A DNA stretch of 64,000 nucleotides, taken from Allomyces arbusculus. Lineage: Eukaryota > Blastocladiomycota > Blastocladiomycetes > Blastocladiales > Blastocladiaceae. The stretch spans positions 129,007 to 193,006 of the forward strand of contig JADHYV010000040.1 of NCBI GenBank assembly GCA_027604705.1. Reading direction: 5' to 3'. Shown one piece after another: positions 23,508 through 33,679 of the stretch. Position 1 is the first letter of the stretch, and each line of letters opens with the position of its first letter. The translations under genes were made by a program, and so were the position numbers. The notes under the pieces are model-generated. The model saw nothing but the letters and a program-made list of their open reading frames with translations, was not told the DNA's origin and searched no databases.

Positions 23508-25011
23508 ATGATGTACGCGCCGCCGCCGCCGCCGCCAATGATGGGCGTGCCGCCACCTGCCAACTACTACGGCCAGAATGCCGTGCCCGCGCCGGCGCCC
23601 GTCCCGATCCCGCCGCCGCAAGCAGCAGCAGCACAGCAGGCACCGCCGCCTGCCGCCGCGCCGGTGCCGGCGGCCAAGGTGAGTAAGCTCGCGCTCTCGT
23701 CAGCATGATCTGTTCGGAGACTGATGCGATGCGCGTATATTTGCTGGGCAGCCCAAGTCTGAAGCGAGCAAGCTTAACGCGTTTCTGGCCGAGTGTTTGG
23801 CGGTCGGGTGCTTGAAGGTCCGACCGGCTCCGTCTCCGCGCTGCTTGAAAAATCGTGCCGTTGCTTACCTCAACACAATTCGCGCAATGAAGGGCTTCAA
23901 GTACTACGAGCTCTACCTGCGCGGCCGCGAGGAGCTGCTCTTGCGCGTCTACAACAACCCGGACGACTTCAAGAAGGTGTCCAAACAACCCAGTTCTATG
24001 AACCTGGCGCGGTCCCAGTATGACACTTCCGCAGTTCAGAAGTCCCTTTCAACTTCCGTCAACTAAACGTAAAGATAATTCTTGAATAGGAGCCGCATCA
24101 TGCTCTCTAACAAGACGCAGAACCGGTACGCTGTGACTCTGTCGCACAACGACTCCGCACGCGTTCACGCGACTAACCCGTAGATTCTGCGATGTCTAGA
24201 CTCATGTGGCAGTCGACCGACGCGCTTCCGCCCGCGAGTCCATGCGATCGCGAGCTGGAAAAGGTGCGCTTGGTCTAGAAAGTGAATGTTGGCGTGATCC
24301 GGAGTACAACTGACGCAAATGCGAAAACGTCCAGGACCCAAGCAAGACAGCATTCTTGATTGCCGGCTACGCGCGGTACAAGTGCCCGTTTGTGTGGGTA
24401 CGTCGCGGTGATCCTCACCTGCATCGTGGTGTGGTTCGTATCTGACGTTCATTTCTCCTCTCCACATGCACAGCTGCGCACGAACCACTCCAAGTTTGCC
24501 AAGCTCACGGAAAACTCCAAGCACGACGACCCGATTAAGCTCGAGTCGGCCGCGGCGTGGAAGACGTCCGGTGCGTTTTTCTTCTCCCCTCCTCGCCATC
24601 CACCTCCACCAGTTCCCTGACCCACTGTTCCCCAGACAACGTGCGCGTCAGCGACATTATCGCCGAAGTCATCGGCATCGCCGTCTCCCCACCGCCGATC
24701 AACCCGTTCGCCGTGAACCACGGGTACTACGACGACCTGCCGCTCGAGGAATCGGTCGTGTGCGTCGGCGCCATGCTCGACTTTTTGCAAAAGATTTACC
24801 TGTCCAACTCGCCGTACGCGCCCGCTGGTACGCTTTTTTCTAATACCACCGCCAAAACAGTAGGGTCTAATCATAAAATTTTGCCGCTGTGTGTGTAGTC
24901 TTCCGCGACATTGAAAAACTCAGCGCGCGGCTGTGGCAGGAAACGGCCGAGCTGAGCACGATGGTCGCGACGGGCGCTGCGTCACCGCGGCGCACGACGG
25001 CCACGGCCTAG
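23508..25011 (+). CDS. Uncharacterised protein with Pro/Ala-rich N-terminus, multi-exon
   Basis: Not recognised. Start MMYAPPPPPPMMG; first exon 23508-23678 ends at a GTGAGT donor. Later exons, placed by phase: about 23753-24014 (SRSQ end), a short one around 24092-24129 (SRIMLSNKTQNR), then blocks LMWQSTDALPPASPCDRELE, DPSKTAFLIAGYARYKCPFV, LRTNHSKFAKLTE, DNVRVSDIIAEVIGIAV with VNHGYYDDLPLEESVV, and VFRDIEKLSARLWQE, ending at TAG 25009-25011. After about 57 Pro/Ala-rich residues the protein looks globular, alpha/beta and cytosolic, with a possible terminal coiled-coil. A 75-nt stretch after VGCLK may be an intron or coding. The density of short introns with good consensus supports a real gene. 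Its stop overlaps the MIX23 stop. Confidence 0.6.
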
Positions 25012-25675
25012 GCGCTCGACAAGGTGAGGTGGCACTTGCGTTTCAGCGCGGTGGCCGTGCGGTCGCGCAGGATGGTTTCGACCGTGGATTCGTTGGCGAG
25101 GAGCCGGTGCTGAAGATGAGCGAGCGAGGGGAAGGGCACTGAGTCAGATGCGTTGGGAGGAGAGAGAACATGAACCAGTGGATTTGAAGAATGTCTGGAC
25201 CTTGCGCTCGAGCTCGGCGACCGTGTTGGACAGGTGGACATTGGTCGGTTCCGTTTCGGCGGCCGTGCGCGCAGTCTGCAACTCATCGTTGATGACCTAG
25301 AAGTCGGAACGTCAGTGAAACGCCGTAGGAGCCGACCGACTGACTGGTGGAGAGGGTTCGCGCGTACTGCAGAACACCTGCTAATCCACTCGGAGCGGCG
25401 CTGGTAGACGGCTAGCAGCTGGTCACGGAAGTCGGCGCACGGGGCCGTCAGGTCGCCGCGCCTTGGCAACCTGTTGAGCTGGATGTTGAGGTTGTCGTCG
25501 ACTCTGCGGAGCTCCTTGACGACATCTACGTTTCGCTCGATGGCGATATTTCTCGAAATCAGCTTGCGATTGTTACTCATCGCATCCGCGGCAGCTGTGC
25601 AGCATGGTCGCAGGTGGACGTGCCCTTGAAGTAGGAAAAGTCGAGGCAGACGGACGGGTCGAACGGCGTGTTCAT
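25008..25675 (-). CDS. MIX23: MIX23 / Cid2-family mitochondrial intermembrane-space protein
   Basis: Small Cys-containing protein of the MIX23 (CCDC58)/fission-yeast Cid2 family, linked in yeast to mitochondrial protein import and the intermembrane space. Exons: 25675-25624, 25525-25368, 25296-25201 and 25109-25008 (408 nt, 135 aa). The block CLDFSYFKDVVKELRRVDDN followed by LNIQLN aligns gap-free with the animal motif C..F..F....K..R.IDD.....LN. The four Cys (SVC, APC, SRC, RKC) fit the family's spaced cysteines. The end STVETILRDRTATALKRKC matches the conserved C-terminal helix. Joining exons 1 and 2 in this alignment requires a GC donor (AAGG|GCACGT), so a GC-AG intron is inferred. The Met at 25675 fits homologues; an upstream in-frame Met adds a hydrophobic stretch. 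Confidence 0.78.
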
Positions 25676-26187
25676 CGTGGTGTGTTGCTTGTTGGCCGAG
25701 GAGGAGCTGGAGGTGAGGAGAGTGGTGATCAGCAAACGCAACAGCAGATAACAATCCCTGCCCATTGCCGTCGCGAGCCACGTGGTTTCTACCGCACCTG
25801 TTCCCCTCGTCGTTGCAACGCATGCTCTCGCACGCTGCTTTGCAAAGAGCAGATGCAAAGAACCACAGCCGTGCGCCTCATCAACCAGAAAATGGGCACT
25901 CTGACACAGTGGAGGCAGCAAACGACAACGACGAGCGGCGTCGGGAACAGCAAGACCAGACTTAGCGTGCAAGGGCGAACCCGTGCAGAAAGCGTAACAA
26001 GCAGCAACAGCATTAACCGACCAAGGGCCGAGAACGCATCAACCAACCGTCAACCTGGGGCATCTCGCTAGCTCAGTGAAAGGACGGCTCCAGAACAGCT
26101 GCACGTTCTTGACCCGGCCCGCAGATCTGTCGAGTTTTATTGCGTCAAGGCACAATTATCGAGCGCACCACACCATTTATCAGCATC
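25676..26187. other. Divergent promoter of MIX23 and first M50B copy
   Basis: About 510 bp between divergent start codons. No distinct motif recognised and no sign of another gene. Confidence 0.45.
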
Positions 26188-27235
26188 ATGGCCCCGCCTC
26201 CAGTCCTGCACCTCATCGCACGAGCAGCCATCGACGTGGCCGCGGCTGCCAATGCCTCGACGACGACGACAAATATGACCATCAACGGCGGCAACACGAC
26301 AGCGACCAACCATACTTCGTCGCCACAACCACCACCTTTCGATTTTGGCGTGATCTTCAACGGCACCGACGCACCGAGGGTCGGCCAGATGCTTCTCGAC
26401 AAGCTCAGTCACCCGTCGATGCAAATGATTCACGTGTTCGAAATCATGGGCGCCTATTTCTTTATTTTCGCGGTGTAAGTGATTCTGCTCCGCTCGAGAA
26501 GAATGATGGTGAGCGTCGCGATCTGACCGCGACGGACGGACTGCGTCGATAGCTTATGGAACATGCCGTACCTTGGCCGTTTGCTCGACCCGCTGAAACT
26601 CATCGTCGTGGCCTTCCACGAATTCTCGCACGCGATTGTCGGCAAGTGCACGGGCGCGAAAATCGAGTCCATCGAGGTCAACCCGGACCAGGGCGGTGCG
26701 ACTCGATTGCGCGGCGGGAATGCGTGCCTTGTCTTGCCTGCCGGTTACATTGGCTCGTCGATTTTCGGCAGCTTGCTCGTCTTTTGCTCGTTTGACCTGC
26801 TCGCGTGCAAAGTCTCGGCGGGCATTGTCGCATTCGCGCTCCTCTGCACGCTGTGGTGGGCGCGCGACAATTTCACGCGCTGGCTCACGGGCCTGTGGTT
26901 CCTGCAAATCGTGCTTCTTTGGGTGTTTGATCACGGGTCTGGGCTCAAGGTGTTCACAATCGGCGTTGCGTCCATGTCGATTACCTACAGTTTTTGGGAT
27001 ATGGTCGAGGATTTGATTCGGCGACGCGTGAACCACTCGGACGCTTCCATTTTTGCCAAGCGTATGCTGACTTTTCCCTTGAAACAGGAGCAGCAACGAG
27101 AATTTATTGACTGACCATTCTGCGTCGCGCTTAGGTTACGGGTGCACGCCGCAGTTTTGGGGCGTGTTTTGGTTTTTCATTTCGCTATTGATCCTCGCGT
27201 TTGCGGTCATCATGGCGATGCTCACCTGGCCGTAG
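26188..27235 (+). CDS. M50B-like membrane protease, array copy 1
   Basis: First of six tandem paralogues of the fungal peptidase M50B-like family (intramembrane zinc metalloprotease fold). Exons 26188-26474, 26553-27061 and 27135-27235 (298 aa). The N-terminal third is variable and Asn/Thr-rich with several NxT/S sequons, so probably lumenal. The conserved core in exon 2 has LWNMPYLGRLLDPLKL, the zinc-site motif HEFSH in FHEFSHAIVGKCTGA, then GGATRLRGGNACLVLPAGYI, several TM helices, TLWWARDNFTRW and YSFWDMVEDLIRRRVNHSDA. Exon 3 encodes the last TM helix (CTPQFWGVFWFFISLL). Both HExxH histidines and the Glu are present. Proteolytic activity of this fungal family is not established as far as I know. 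Confidence 0.88.
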
Positions 27236-27769
27236 TGATTTGTTTTGTGATGGTTCACTCTTAGCCCTCTGTTGTCGCGTCGCACCATGTACCATATCTA
27301 CGCCACTCTGCCAATGCAAACCATTTCTTTCGGCTTTCGAATCTCCTCGTCGTGCTTGTTGTTGTCCGCCGTATCTTGTCATTCGCCTCCTCGGATTAAC
27401 CGTGGCCAGGAACACTGGCGCACACATCAGTTTTCGGCGCGCGTTGCTCGAGCAAGGACCTCATTGGCGCCCGCTCGACTTTGAGAAGAACAATCGATAT
27501 GATCGCAAGTTCGGCTCAAACAGGTGCGCAACTTGCAGCTCTGCCCGCCATCCGCGTGTCTGGCTTTCCTTGGCGTGCGCGCCAGGGCGCTGTTCACCCT
27601 TGCTCGCCTTGACCTCCGGCAAATCCTTTCCCACTAGCATGAGCGGCGCCACTTTGGACCGGTTCCCCGTGCGTTTTGGCGGCCCCTCCTCACGATTCTC
27701 TCTCCAAGACACGCAGCACGACGTGCAGCTGCTCTACCTCTCCCGCAAGCCCATGGTCCCACACGAGGC
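27236..27769. other. Spacer between array copies 1 and 2
   Basis: About 530 bp, similar in length to the other inter-copy spacers. Holds the 3' flank of copy 1 and promoter of copy 2. No extra gene seen. Confidence 0.5.
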
Positions 27770-28797
27770 ATGGCGCCATACCCAACACTGCATCTCGTTG
27801 CCCGCGCCGTCATGGCCGCGGCTGCGAACTCGAACGCGACCTCGGCAAATGAGACAACAGCTGCAGCATTCCAGGCTTCGACTCAACCACCATTCGACTT
27901 CAGCAACGTGCAGTTTGTCAACGGTACCGATGCGCCCAGGCTTGGCGAGGTGCTGCTCGCCAAGCTGAGCCATCCGTCGATGCAAATGATCCACGTCTTT
28001 CAAATCATGGGCATTTACTTTTTTGCCTTTGCCATGTGCGCATCTCAAGCCTCCTCGCTCGTCTGCTCTCGATCACGACTGATACTGTTACGACACTCCA
28101 GCCTGTGGAATATGCCGTACGTCGGCCGAATTCTCGACCCGCTCAAGCTCATTGTCGTGACGTTCCACGAGTTTTCGCACGCGCTCGTCGGCAAGTGCAC
28201 GGGCGCCAAAGTTGAGTCGGTCGAGGTCACGCCCGACCAGGGCGGCGCAACGCGGTTACGTGGCGGGAATGCGTGTCTGGTGCTCCCCGCCGGTTATATC
28301 GGCTCGTCCATCTTTGGCAGTATCCTCGTTTTTTGCGCGTTCGATTCGACTGCGAGCCAGATCGCTGCGGGAATTGTCACTCTCACGATGCTCATGACGC
28401 TCTGGTGGGCTCGCGACAACTTCACGCGCGGATTGACCGCGTTCTGGTTTGTCATCGTGACCATCGCGTGGGTCATAAAGGGCGGCGCCGCGCTGAAGGC
28501 CTTCATTTTGGGCGTGGGCACCATGTCGATCACATACAGTTTTTGGGACATGGTGGAGGACCTGATTCGGCGGCGCGTCAACCATTCAGATGCGGCCATC
28601 TTTGCCAAACGTGCGCTATGTTTCACGGCTTAATTCATGAGCTGGTGTCGACCCAGGGGGGTGTACTGACGTTGCCGTTGCTTGGTCGGACCGTAGGTTA
28701 TGGGTGCACGCCGCAATTTTGGGGCGTCTTTTGGTTCTTTATATCGCTCTTGTTCCTCGCGTTTGCAGTCGTCATGGCCATGCTTCTGTGGCCATAA
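27770..28797 (+). CDS. M50B-like membrane protease, array copy 2
   Basis: Exons 27770-28035, 28102-28610 and 28697-28797 (291 aa); exons 2 and 3 are exactly 509 and 101 nt, as in copy 1, with identical intron phases. Core motifs intact: FHEFSHALVGKCTGA, GGATRLRGGNACLVLPAGYI, TLWWARDNFTRG, YSFWDMVEDLIRRR and CTPQFWGVFWFFISLL. The N-terminus is closest to copy 1, both carrying NGTDAPR, KLSHPSMQMIHVF and an IMG motif, so copies 1 and 2 look like the most recent pair. In copy 2 the end of TM core 2 reads AFDSTASQIAAGI instead of the SFDLLACKVSAGI of copy 1. No defects seen. Confidence 0.88.
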
Positions 28798-29320
28798 CTG
28801 TCGACGTTGTGGTTGAGCGGTTTTTTTGCATTTCTGAAGCGTCCTCGATCAAGCCATGCGTTCTCATCCTTCGCCAAAAATTGATCCATTCCTCTCTACC
28901 CTGGTGAGCGTTTTCCCTGGCGTTTATGATTCGCGGCAAGTCCCCGCTAGAGAGTGATGACCGCTGCCAGAGGTTCTTTACCGCTGCCGTCGTGGCCATG
29001 GAATCGCGTCTTGCAATTGTCTGGCCGGAGCTAGCGCGAGTCGGGCCGGAGTGCCAGGGCGAGGCAACAGGGAACCCCCGGCAAAACCACACCTGTTCAG
29101 CAACAGCCTCAAAAACAACCCATGCCCATCAACGTGAAGAACAACAATGAGCATCGCGTAAACGGCTTGACGACACACGCCCCGGCCCTGGTGCTGCTGG
29201 AAACGTCGCCACCCACGCGCGCGCGGGGTGGAGAGCCATAGTGCGGGAGAGCCCCACCGCTGCTCTTCCTCTTTCCCCGAAGTCGTTTGCGACACTAATA
29301 GCATAACTGCAGCACGAACC
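28798..29320. other. Spacer between array copies 2 and 3
   Basis: About 520 bp containing the 3' flank of copy 2 and the promoter of copy 3. A GCCAGGGC string near 29051 resembles part of the element shared upstream of copies 4 and 5. No gene. Confidence 0.4.
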
Positions 29321-30435
29321 ATGGCGCCGTATCCAATACTTCATCTGGCCGCACGCGCCGTCATTGCCGCGGCGATGGCCGCCAACGCAAGCTCAACCGG
29401 GTTTGCGAATTCGACGTCGACGGCCACGAATGGCACGGCCAGCAACAGCACGGCAATTTCAACAGCCGTCAACAGTTCCGCACCAGCAGCGACAGCCAAC
29501 AGCACCGTCGTGAACGGCACAGTAACAACCAACCATACCCTTCCATCACACGTCGGCGACGTCTTCAGTGGCACGAGCGGGCAAGCGCTCGACCAAGTCC
29601 TGCTTAACAAACTGCGTCATCCGTCGCCAGCCATCATCTCGGGCTTCGCTCAAATAGGACTCTACTTTGGCATCTTTTTGATGTTCGTTGTGCTTCGTTC
29701 TGCGATTTTCGCCGATAGCTACGTCTGACCGCACAACGTGACTTTGCCAGTCTTTGGAATCTCCCACGTTTCGGCCGCATGCTCAACCCGATCAAGCTCA
29801 TCGTCGTCGCCTTCCACGAATTCTCGCATGCGCTTGTCGGTAAGTGCACCGGCGCGAAAATCGAGTCGATTGAAGTCAACCCGGACGAGGGTGGTGCAAC
29901 TCGGATACGTGGTGGGTCGGCATGTCTCGTACTCCCAGCCGGCTACATTGGCTCGTCCGTTTTTGGCAGTTTGCTTGTGTTTTGCTCGTTCAACCCCATT
30001 GCGTGCAAGGTGGCCGCGAGTGTCGTGGGCCTCTCGCTCCTGGCAACATTATGGTGGGCTCGCGATAATTTTACGCGCGCGCTGACCATTTTCTGGATCG
30101 CTGTGCTCGTACTTGAGTGGGTGGCCCGCGACGGAGTTTGGCTAAGCTCATTTGTCATTGCGGTTGGCACCATGTCGGTGGCCTACAGCTTTTGGGACAT
30201 GATCGAGGATTTGATTCGACGGCGCGTCAATCATTCGGACGCGGCCATTTTCGCGGAGCGTGCGTTCATGTTCCAGTTTTTGATTTCCGCGCTGCAACGA
30301 GCTGACCCGCGTGCTTGTGCTCATCCCTCAATAGGCTATGGAGGCACGCCGCAGTTCTGGGGCGTGTTTTGGTTTTTTATTTCGTTGCTCATCTTGGCGT
30401 TCGCCGTGATCATGGCCATGCTCGTGTGGCAATAA
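29321..30435 (+). CDS. M50B-like membrane protease, array copy 3
   Basis: Exons 29321-29682, 29751-30259 and 30335-30435 (323 aa), the longest copy because of an expanded N-terminal region rich in Asn, Ser, Thr and Ala with many NxS/T sequons (NASST, NSTST, NGTAS and so on). This looks like a heavily glycosylated lumenal stalk if secreted-side. Core motifs intact: FHEFSHALVGKCTGA, GGATRIRGGSACLVLPAGYI, TLWWARDNFTRA and YSFWDMIEDLIRRRVNHSDA. Exon 3 reads GGTPQFWGVFWFFISLL: the Cys before TPQFW found in the others is Gly here. Core sequence groups it with copies 1 and 2. Confidence 0.87.
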
Positions 30436-30810
30436 CATACCAGTGCAGTTTGTATTGCCAAACATACAAGCCATTCTTTCTCACGCAGTCCGCTGCATCC
30501 GTGCACTTTCTCTTCACTTTCTCCACCTCGTTGGTTTACGCTCGCGCTCCATTGCGCGGAGAGCGTCGGTAGAACGCCAACGCACCGATCAAGCATGAGA
30601 GTTCTTCGAATTCGTCGTGATTTCCCTGGAGAACTGGCCACACCTGAAGCCGCCTCACGACAAGACTCCCCGATTTCCAGAAGCGATTCCTCCACCAATC
30701 GGCACGTCTCCCTGTGCCTCTGCAGCCACCATCACACCCCACATTGGACGGCATGACCAACAGTCTGCACTGAACAGTCTCTCAGCACTCCATTCGTGTG
30801 CCTCGCTCCC

Positions 30811-30827
30811 GCCAGGGCCCAGGGAGT
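30811..30827 (+). promoter_or_regulatory. Upstream element shared by array copies 4 and 5
   Basis: The string GCCAGGGCCCAGGGAGT occurs here and again at 32415-32431. In both places it lies about 70 bp upstream of a TATA-like sequence and about 150-190 bp upstream of the start codon. It could be a retained cis-element or merely sequence carried along by the gene duplication. Confidence 0.4.
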
Positions 30828-30877
30828 ACGACAGTCCGTCCTGCAGCCACCAAAGCCGCCGACCCACGACTTCACGG

Positions 30878-30884
30878 TATAAAG
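30878..30884 (+). promoter_or_regulatory. Putative TATA box of array copy 4
   Basis: TATAAAG in an otherwise GC-rich context, 80 bp upstream of the copy 4 start codon. Position and sequence fit a core promoter; not proven. Confidence 0.45.
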
Positions 30885-30963
30885 AACTCTTGGCCGCCCA
30901 TCGATTACCCTGTTTACCCCGCTCATCCTTGGTACCCACCCGAGCGCTGTATTGGGCTTGACA

Positions 30964-31933
30964 ATGGCACCACATCAAATCTTGCATCTCGTCGCGCGCA
31001 CTGTCGCAAAGGCAACCGTTTCGACTTTATCCGAAATCGCCCCCACTGATGCAAATGAGACCATGTCGACAATTCCTGGCGGCAGCTTGCTCAGCAAGCT
31101 AACTCATCCCTCGATTCACACGACGCGCGTGTTCATTTTGCTCGGCATCCATTTTCTGTCATTTCTCGTGTCCGTGCCGTCCCTCTCTCGCGTATGACCT
31201 AGTGCTTCATGACATAATTTGACGGCGACAAAATTGCACATTTAGCCTGTGGAACATTCCATATCTTGGACGAATTCTCGACCCACACAAGTTGCTCGTC
31301 GTGGCCTTCCACGAATTCTCACACGCCCTCGTCGGCAAATGCACGGGCGCGGTAATTGAATCCATCGAGGTCACGCCTGACCAGGGCGACGCGACGCGGT
31401 TGCGCGGCGGCAATGCTTGCCTCGTGCTCCCTGCTGGCTACATAGGCTCGTCCGTCATTGGCAGCGCGCTCATCTTCTGCACGTTCAACTTGATGGCGTG
31501 CAAGATCGCGGCCGGGTTCGTGGCGCTGAGCATGGTTTTGACGATGTGGTGGGCGCGCGACCACTCATTCACGCGGTGGTTGACGCACTTTTGGCTCGCC
31601 GTGCTCGTGTACGAGTGGGCCGTGTTTGAGTACGGTCCGCAGTTCTACGTGATCGCCATGGGCGTTATGTCCGTGACCTACAGTTTTTGGGATATGGTCG
31701 AGGATTTGATTCGGCGGTGCGTCAATCATTCCGACGCGGCGATCTTTGCAAAACGTGCGTGTCTCTTTGACTCGGCCAGTCACAATTCGCGACGATGAAT
31801 TGACTCTTTGTGCTCCTGCCCACGATGATGCAGGCTACGGGTGCACACCCCAGTTTGGGGCGTCTTTTGGTTTTTCATTTCGCTGTTGATTTTGGCCTTG
31901 ACTATTGTCTTGGCCATGCTCTTTTGGCCGTAA
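30964..31933 (+). CDS. M50B-like membrane protease, array copy 4 (3' end frameshifted)
   Basis: Exons 30964-31169, 31246-31754 and 31834 onward. N-terminal region is shorter and has few sequons. The core is intact: FHEFSHALVGKCTGA, LPAGYIGSSVIGSALIF, TMWWARDHSFTRW, the YGPQFYVIA block and YSFWDMVEDLIRR, though RRRVNHS reads RRCVNHS. In exon 3 the frame is lost: copies 1, 2 and 5 have CCGCA(A/G)TTTTGG, whereas this copy has CCCCAGTTTGGG, one T short. Translation then ends at a TGA about 31890 after PQFGASFGFSFRC, removing the final TM helix; the old stop is at 31931-31933. Either a recent loss-of-function change or a sequencing error in a T run. Confidence 0.75.
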
Positions 31934-32170
31934 TCATGGTTATTTGGCTTTCATTCCTGAACCTCACATCTCACATCTGTCTGCCGCGCGCATCGGCACC
32001 TTTTGGACCATAAATTTCTCGCCACATTCACTCATGACAATTCGTCAGCGTAAATGATCATGTCCATTTCTCATTGGATCCAATGCCTGCATTCGTGCAA
32101 TTGATCGTTTTTGCCTGGCCAGGAGCAAAGGGGTTGTCGGACTAAATTTGTAACCCCGCGCTGTTGGAGG

Positions 32171-32198
32171 CTGCCTGACAGGCAGTCTGACAGGCAGT
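32171..32198. repeat. Tandem 12-mer overlapping a palindrome
   Basis: CTGACAGGCAGT occurs twice head-to-tail (32175-32186 and 32187-32198). The first unit overlaps the near-perfect palindrome CTGCCTGACAGGCAG (32171-32185). Compact enough to be a protein-binding site upstream of copy 5. Confidence 0.6.
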
Positions 32199-32414
32199 CT
32201 CAATCCAGTTCCGAGCGTCAGATTTCCAGAACAGCCCGCCTCCTTCCCCGCCCCATCGTCGGCCAACTCCCAGCTCTTGCCAAGCGCTCGCTGGAGCCAC
32301 CCGCAACCACTCGCAATGGGCTCCGTGAACAACAACTCGCTGCACTGACGGACCAGCGCGCGCTCCACTGTGTTTGCACTTCACACCGCTGCAACAACCT
32401 TCCGCAACCCATAC

Positions 32415-32431
32415 GCCAGGGCCCAGGGAGT
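32415..32431 (+). promoter_or_regulatory. Second copy of the shared upstream element
   Basis: Same GCCAGGGCCCAGGGAGT string as at 30811-30827, at a similar distance from the TATA-like sequence. Confidence 0.4.
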
Positions 32432-32487
32432 GCAGCCCACTCTTTTCCTGGCGTTCCTGCAGCTCCATCGCAACGGCAGCACCTCGC

Positions 32488-32494
32488 TATATAT
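32488..32494 (+). promoter_or_regulatory. Putative TATA box of array copy 5
   Basis: TATATAT in GC-rich surroundings, about 110 bp upstream of the copy 5 start codon. Confidence 0.4.
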
Positions 32495-32603
32495 CTGCCG
32501 TGTTCCTCGTATCGTTTGGCGCCGGTTTGTGCGCCCTCCGACTCTTGTTTCACCGACCGCTCGTTCCCCAACTGCCGCCCCAACTGCCGCGAACATTTTG
32601 ACA

Positions 32604-33560
32604 ATGGCACCACATCCGCTCATTCATCTCGCCATCGCAAATGCAACCGTCTCCGCAATATCAGCATCGACCAAGAATGAGACAGATGCGACAATCCCAC
32701 CGGACAGAACCCTCAACCTATTTTCTAACATGTGGAAACCGCCAATGGGCACGACCCGCATTTTCGAAATTATGGGCTGGCACCTTCTGACGTTCCTCAT
32801 GTCCGTATCGCTCGTTCGATTTACCACGCTTCTGCTGTCACTGATGCCAGGAAACGTTGCAGCGTGTGGAATATCCCGTACCTTGGTCGGCTACTCGACC
32901 CGTACAAGTTGCTCGTCGTGGCCTTCCACGAATTCTCACACGCATTCGTCGGCAAGTGCACGGGCGCAAAAATTGAGTCCGTTGAGGTCAACCCGGACCA
33001 GGGCGGCGCGACGCGGTTACGCGGCGGGAACGCGTGCCTCGTCCTTCCCGCTGGGTATATTGGATCGTCAGTCATTGGCAGCGCGCTCATCTTTTGCTCG
33101 TTCAACGTGCTCGCTTGCAAGATTGCTTCTTGCATCGTCGCATTAAGCATGATCCTGACCATGTGGTGGGCGCGCGACCACGCCTTCACACGGTGGTTGA
33201 CGCTCTTTTGGCTTGCCACGCTCGGCTACGAGTGGATCGTGTTTGCCGACTATGGCCCGCAGTTTTACGTGATTGCAGCGGGCGTTATGTCGGTGACCTA
33301 CAGCCTTTGGGACATGGTCGAGGATTTGATCCGACGGCGTGTCAATCACTCCGACGCGGCCATTTTTGCCAAGCGTACGTATTGCGGTCGTGCTGGCTGG
33401 ACTATGATTACATCCGGCTGTGGCCCCCTTTCCCTGCTCATTCCGTCGATGTTGAATAGGCTACGGGTGCACGCCGCAGTTTTGGGGCGTGTTTTGGTTT
33501 CTCTTCTCGCTGCTGATTTTGGCGGGCACCATCACTTCAGCGATTTTTGTTTGGTATTAA
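32604..33560 (+). CDS. M50B-like membrane protease, array copy 5
   Basis: Exons 32604-32800, 32863-33374 and 33460-33560 (269 aa), the shortest whole copy. Exon 2 is 512 nt, one codon longer than in the other copies (FADYGPQFYVIA). Zinc motif intact in FHEFSHAFVGKCTGA, followed by GGATRLRGGNACLVLPAGYI, TMWWARDHAFTRW, YSLWDMVEDLIRRR and CTPQFWGVFWFLFSLL. The C-terminus ends in IFVWY instead of the usual MAMLxWP. Groups with copies 4 and 6 by LDPYKLLVVAFH, SVIGSALIF and the YGPQFYVIA block. Short N-terminus with a single NET sequon. Confidence 0.87.
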
Positions 33561-33679
33561 CGCGGCTTGTCTAAATGTCAGTTTTCCTTGACGATTTTGC
33601 TTGCTTCCCAATGTGTCAACGCTGTCCACCGTTTGTTTCTCTGGCCCCTCGCTCCTTGTCGAGCACGCGCAAGTCAGCA

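Larger units (their letters stand above)
30436..30963. other. Spacer between array copies 3 and 4
   Basis: Holds the promoter of copy 4, including a TATAAAG box and an 18-bp element shared with copy 5 (listed separately). No gene. Confidence 0.5.
31934..32603. other. Spacer between array copies 4 and 5
   Basis: About 670 bp, the longest spacer of the array. Contains a 12-bp tandem repeat, the shared upstream element (32415-32431) and a TATATAT tract. No gene. Confidence 0.5.
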
